Assembly: GCF_900129855.1 (NCBI RefSeq) | Contig: NZ_LT670819.1 | Coordinates: forward strand, 3,348,001 to 3,412,000 | Source: Streptomyces sp. 3214.6 | GTDB taxonomy: Bacteria > Actinomycetota > Actinomycetes > Streptomycetales > Streptomycetaceae | Reading direction: 5' to 3' | DNA length: 64,000 nucleotides | Program-made: the position numbers and the translations under genes | Part shown: in pieces, positions 61,101-64,000 of the stretch | Position numbering within the stretch: position 1 is the stretch's first letter | Layout of the letters: every line of letters begins with the position of its first letter | The notes under the pieces: generated by a model | Database searches by the model: none | What the model was told of the DNA's origin: nothing | What the model saw: the letters and a program-made list of their open reading frames with translations, nothing else

Positions 61101-61852
61101 GAGACACCCGTTCCGATCCGCGAGACGAGTTCGTCCCAGTAGCCGGGCATGGTCTCCCAGGGGTCAGTCAGGTCGCCGCGGTCGGTGCCGTCGGTGAACC
61201 AGATCGTCGCGGCGCCCTGCCAGCGGGCGATGCGCAGCGCCTCGTCGAGGTGGCCGCGCGGCAGGCCGTGCACGAAGTGGCAGAAGCGCTCGGGTGGATG
61301 GTCCGAGGTCCACTCGGCCACCTGCGACCAGCGGTAATCGCTCCAGGGGCCGGAGAAGGTGACCAACTGGTCGGCGTGCTCGGCGTATCCCGGGTACGGG
61401 TGGGTGCCGTGGCCGAGGACGATGTGGGACGCGTCACGCAGGGCGCGGAGCGTGCCGACCGTGCGGCGCAGCTCGGGGAGGGCGGTGCGGTCGGCCGGGC
61501 AGCGGTCCAGGAGGAAGCCGTCGACCCGGTACCAGTCGAGGTACCGCTGCGCGTCGGAGACGACCTCGGCGAAGGCGCGCGCCCCGTAGCAGGTGTCGAT
61601 GTTGCCGAGGACCCGGATGCCCGCGTTGCGCAGCCGGCCCGCGGATTCCAGGCAGCGCGGGTCGGGGCGGACGCCGGGGCCGTCGGCGACGTCGAGGACG
61701 ACCCAGTGCAGCGGCTTGCCGGGGCGGGCGAGTTCGCCCCACTCCGCGGGCGCGAGGAGGGGGTGCGCGATACCGGGGACGCCGAGGCCAGTGCGGACGT
61801 CGGTGGTACCGGCGCTCGCGGTGCCCACCGGGGTTCCCGTCAGATACGACAT
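61094..61852 (-). CDS. Spherulin-4-like (putative glycosidase) protein
   Basis: The 252-residue protein belongs to the spherulation-specific family 4, a TIM-barrel group with putative polysaccharide-hydrolysing members. Typical segments are V-L-G-N-I-D-T-C-Y-G, V-D-G-F-L-L-D-R-C and F-C-H-F-V-H-G-L-P. No signal peptide is visible. It overlaps the epimerase gene by 13 bases and forms an operon with it. Confidence 0.82.
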   Translation of the reverse strand: MSYLTGTPVGTASAGTTDVRTGLGVPGIAHPLLAPAEWGELARPGKPLHWVVLDVADGPGVRPDPRCLESAGRLRNAGIRVLGNIDTCYGARAFAEVVSDAQRYLDWYRVDGFLLDRCPADRTALPELRRTVGTLRALRDASHIVLGHGTHPYPGYAEHADQLVTFSGPWSDYRWSQVAEWTSDHPPERFCHFVHGLPRGHLDEALRIARWQGAATIWFTDGTDRGDLTDPWETMPGYWDELVSRIGTGVSE

Positions 61853-62802
61853 GCCGCCTCCATCCAGATGTCGGCGAGGGACTCCTCGAGGTTGATCCGG
61901 GGCCGCCAGCCGAGCCGGTCGCGGGCGGTGCGCACATCGGCCTGCTGCCAGCTGCCGCAGCCGTCCGGGTACGGAAACGCGACGGGGCCCGCATGGTCGG
62001 ACTCCGGGCGGGGGTGGCCGATGGCCGGCCTGAGGTGGCCGCCGGGCGGGCCGTCCAGTTCGTGCAGGGCACCCGCGTACCCGGCCACCCGGGCGAGGAT
62101 CGACGCGGCGTCGCGCAGCCGGACGGCGCGGCCCGAGCCGATGTTGATGACGCCCTGCGCGGCGGAGAGGGAGGCGGCGTGCACGGCACGGGCCACGTCG
62201 CGGACGTCGATGAAGTCGCGCTGCACACCGAGCCCGCCGAGCTTGAGCTCGCCGTCGCCGGACTGCATGGCGCGGCGCATCGCCTCGGCGAGCCGGCCCA
62301 GCGGGGAGCCGGCGGGCGTGCCCGGACCCGCGGGCGAGAAGACCCGGAGCACGACGGCGTCCAGACCGGAGCCGAGGACGAGTTCGGTGGCGGCGAGTTT
62401 GCTGACGCCGTACGGGCCGCCGGGGCGAGGCACGGCGTCCTCGGCCGTGGAGGAGCCGGGCTGGCTCGGGCCGTACTCGGCGCCGCAGCCGATCTGTACC
62501 AGCCGGGCGCCGCAGCCGCTGCGGCGCAGGGCCTCGCAGACGGTGGCGACGGCGACGGTGTTGTGCCGGGTGAGTTCGCGGGCGCCGCCGCGGGTGGTGC
62601 CCGCGCAGTTGACGACGACCTGGGGGTGGACCGCGTCGAGGAAGCGGGTGAGGGCGCCGGGGCTGCCGGACGCGAGGTCGAAACGGACGTCGGCGTCGTC
62701 GCCGCGGCCGAGCGCGGTGAGCTGGACGGCCGGGTCGGCGAGCAGACGGTCGGCGACGAAACGGCCGAGGTAGCCGTTGGCTCCGATCAGCAGAACCCTC
62801 AT
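61840..62802 (-). CDS. NAD-dependent epimerase/dehydratase (extended SDR)
   Basis: The 320-residue product has a Rossmann motif G-A-N-G-Y-L-G and the catalytic Y-x3-K in Y-G-V-S-K. R-D-F-I-D-V-R-D-V-A and the W-R-P-R-I-N-L-E-E end are sugar-nucleotide epimerase features. With the spherulin-like gene it suggests cell-surface carbohydrate work, which is inference. The ATG at 62802 overlaps the stop of a 51-codon ORF (ATGA, 62799-62802). Longer frames give low-complexity Arg/Ser translation. Confidence 0.88.
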   Translation of the reverse strand: MRVLLIGANGYLGRFVADRLLADPAVQLTALGRGDDADVRFDLASGSPGALTRFLDAVHPQVVVNCAGTTRGGARELTRHNTVAVATVCEALRRSGCGARLVQIGCGAEYGPSQPGSSTAEDAVPRPGGPYGVSKLAATELVLGSGLDAVVLRVFSPAGPGTPAGSPLGRLAEAMRRAMQSGDGELKLGGLGVQRDFIDVRDVARAVHAASLSAAQGVINIGSGRAVRLRDAASILARVAGYAGALHELDGPPGGHLRPAIGHPRPESDHAGPVAFPYPDGCGSWQQADVRTARDRLGWRPRINLEESLADIWMEAACRI

Positions 62803-62954
62803 CGTGCGGCTCCCGGGGTGTGCGCGGCGGCTGTCGCCTGGGCTGCGTGGGCTCCGGTCGCCCGGTGTGCTCCTGCTGCTCCTGTGACCGCGGGGGCTCC
62901 TGCGACCGCGGGTGCCCCGGTGGCTCCGGTCCCTCCGGATCGGGAGGTGGTCAT
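62799..62954 (-). CDS. Low-complexity Ala/Gly/Thr/His-rich 51-residue peptide
   Basis: A 51-codon frame (M-T-T-S-R-S-G-G-T-G-A-T-G-A-P) is made almost entirely of Ala, Gly, Thr, Pro and His in short repeats (G-A-P-A-V-A-G-A-P-A-V-T). It has GGAGAG about seven bases upstream and its stop overlaps the epimerase ATG, a layout typical of translational coupling. It could be a leader peptide serving that coupling rather than a functional protein. Confidence 0.5.
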   Translation of the reverse strand: MTTSRSGGTGATGAPAVAGAPAVTGAAGAHRATGAHAAQATAAAHTPGAAR

Positions 62955-63277
62955 CTGGTCTCTCCATTCAAGGGTGATGCGCTGGGTTGCGGCTGGGTGG
63001 AGGAGCGCGTGCGTCGTGCGGTCGTGGCACGGTGGGGGTTGCGCTGCGCGCGGTGGCGGAGGTGCCGACGGCCGGCGCCTGGCGGGGGCGGGCGGCCACT
63101 GACCGGCGGAAGTAGACGAGCGACGCCACGAAGTCCCCGCGCCCACCTGCGAACTTGAGGCCGACAGGCCGGCATCCCGACCAGGCGGGACGGCCGTCGG
63201 GCTCGGTCGGGCGGGTTCTTGAGCCGGCAGGGCAGGTGGCAGGGGCGCCCGGTGGGGGAGGCGGGGGTGGGTTCGGG
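62955..63277. other. Intergenic region with no recognisable gene
   Basis: The 323 bases are very GC-rich and open in several frames, but none has a ribosome site or a family-like sequence. The promoter of the downstream operon on the minus strand should lie here. I see no SigR-type or clear housekeeping promoter. Confidence 0.5.
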
Positions 63278-64000
63278 TCAGCACGGTTGGTCCGTCCGGG
63301 CGTGGGCCGAGGCTCTGGTCAGCGTGCGGGTGGCGTGGACGAGGAGGGACAGGGCGGCGGCTGCGCAGATGAGGGACGGCACACCGTCCGGGCCCCAGGT
63401 GGTCACGAGGCTCTCCACGGGCGCCGCCAGGAAGCCGCAGCCGGGCAGGCGGCCGGCGAAGACCATGGCCGGGGCGAGGACCTCGGCCGTGCCGGCGGCG
63501 CCGAGGACGACCGCCGGAGCGTGGGTGAAGCCGTGCACGATGAGGAGGCGGGCGAGGAAGAGGAGCGCGCCCAGGGCGAGGGTGTGACCGTAGTCGGCGG
63601 GCTCGCCCAGTGCCGTGACGCAGAGGGCGTGCAGTGCGGCGAGCGCACACAGGAACAGGGCGACGGTGCCGAGCAGCAACGGCCGTACGGAGGCGGCGAA
63701 CTCCTCCAGGCTGCGGCTGGCGTCCAGGCGCCGGCGCGCGCGGACGGCGAGGAGGTGGGCGCTCCAGGCGGCGGGCGCGCAGGCCAGGGAGAGGGTGAGC
63801 AGCGGGGCGGCGGCGAGGGGCCAGGGGCCGTGGGCCGTTCCGTCGGGCAGGCCGTCGGGTCCGCCTCCGACGGCGGCGCGCAGGAGGCCGTCACCGAGGG
63901 CCGCGTAGCCAAGGAGCCAGCAGGTCCAGGCGTCCGTCCGGTGCCGGCCGGGGTGGGCACCGCTGTGCGGGCGCAGCGGGCCCCGGCGCAGGGCCGCGTG
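63278..64000 (-). CDS. Integral membrane protein, 5' end outside window
   Basis: The frame is open to base 64000, so the N-terminus is missing; 240 residues are visible. It has at least five hydrophobic segments (W-T-C-W-L-L-G-Y-A-A-L; A-A-A-P-L-L-T-L-S-L-A; L-L-L-G-T-V-A-L-F-L-C; L-L-F-L-A-R-L-L-I-V) and a short hydrophilic C-terminal tail. I recognise no family. It reads toward the epimerase operon. Confidence 0.75.
   Translation of the reverse strand, partial: HAALRRGPLRPHSGAHPGRHRTDAWTCWLLGYAALGDGLLRAAVGGGPDGLPDGTAHGPWPLAAAPLLTLSLACAPAAWSAHLLAVRARRRLDASRSLEEFAASVRPLLLGTVALFLCALAALHALCVTALGEPADYGHTLALGALLFLARLLIVHGFTHAPAVVLGAAGTAEVLAPAMVFAGRLPGCGFLAAPVESLVTTWGPDGVPSLICAAAALSLLVHATRTLTRASAHARTDQPC

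Noticed and set aside
58448..62773. A 1,441-codon open frame on the plus strand
   Set aside because: It runs antisense to moeZ, the spherulin-like gene and the epimerase and out of frame in the aminopeptidase-like gene. Composition is non-biological.
62820..62950. Non-coding tandem repeat near the epimerase
   Set aside because: The repetitiveness is explained by Ala/Gly/Thr/Pro codons of the 51-codon ORF coupled to the epimerase.
59852..62954. Secondary-metabolite or surface-sugar biosynthetic cluster
   Set aside because: Only one epimerase and a spherulin-like gene are present; no glycosyltransferases or synthases accompany them in the window.

Overview
The window is high-GC actinobacterial chromosome, almost certainly Streptomyces. 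The evidence is roughly 70% GC with strong third-position G/C bias, GTG starts, mycothiol-system genes (SigR/RsrA, mycoredoxin), a WhiB7/WblC regulator, an AdnAB helicase-nuclease pair, an initiator tRNA pair, and gene order I recognise from the Streptomyces core (nrdB ... sigR-rsrA ... aroA ... hisN ... catR ... wblC ... uvrD2 ... adnAB ... moeZ). Most of it is conserved core genome, with no biosynthetic cluster, prophage or CRISPR array. The main exception is one insertion sequence.

Layout. 1-6.5 kb: 3' part of nrdB, a small membrane ORF, a GlxA/AraC regulator convergent with peptide deformylase, a TPR protein, and a translationally coupled pair of membrane HD/HD-GYP proteins. 6.5-9.3 kb: rsrA, sigR, an alpha/beta hydrolase and an SRAP DNA-protein crosslink protein, all on the minus strand. 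9.4-15.7 kb: a membrane metalloprotease, aroA, rsgA, a SugE-type exporter with a convergent TetR gene, hisN, a CBS protein and a Fur-family regulator. 15.7-18.4 kb: two identical initiator tRNA genes flanking a Sel1/TPR-repeat gene. 18.4-31.6 kb: a UPF0182 membrane giant, a secreted PDZ-Lon protease, moaE, an epimerase, a DUF2342-type metalloprotease with a Nudix gene, and a three-gene AIM24 cluster whose first member is a TerD-AIM24 fusion.

31.8-36.7 kb: a ThiF-like gene is split by a 3,659-bp IS21-type element with a perfect 7-bp target duplication. Besides istA and istB the element carries two forward-strand passenger genes of unknown function, one with a zinc ribbon. The passenger stop codon shares a CTAG with the istB stop. 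The interrupted gene overlaps the start of a downstream ABC1-family kinase.

36.7-64 kb: the ABC1 kinase, a zinc-ribbon protein and wblC with a long leader (WhiB7-type promoter, 105-codon leader ORF, intrinsic terminator). Then come uvrD2 divergent from mycoredoxin, a nucleotidyltransferase with a structured leader, nudC, an M20 peptidase, adnA, adnB and an alkyltransferase-like protein. The window ends with a flippase-pseudokinase fusion, tandem secreted tripeptidyl-aminopeptidase-like lipoproteins, moeZ, a spherulin-4-like protein, an epimerase, a low-complexity peptide and a truncated membrane gene.

Regulatory theme. Three exact GGAAT-N18-GTT matches to the SigR promoter consensus precede sigR itself, mycoredoxin and moeZ, so the window holds the thiol-stress sigma factor, its anti-sigma factor and at least two likely targets. 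WblC, known in S. coelicolor to act on sigR, is also here.
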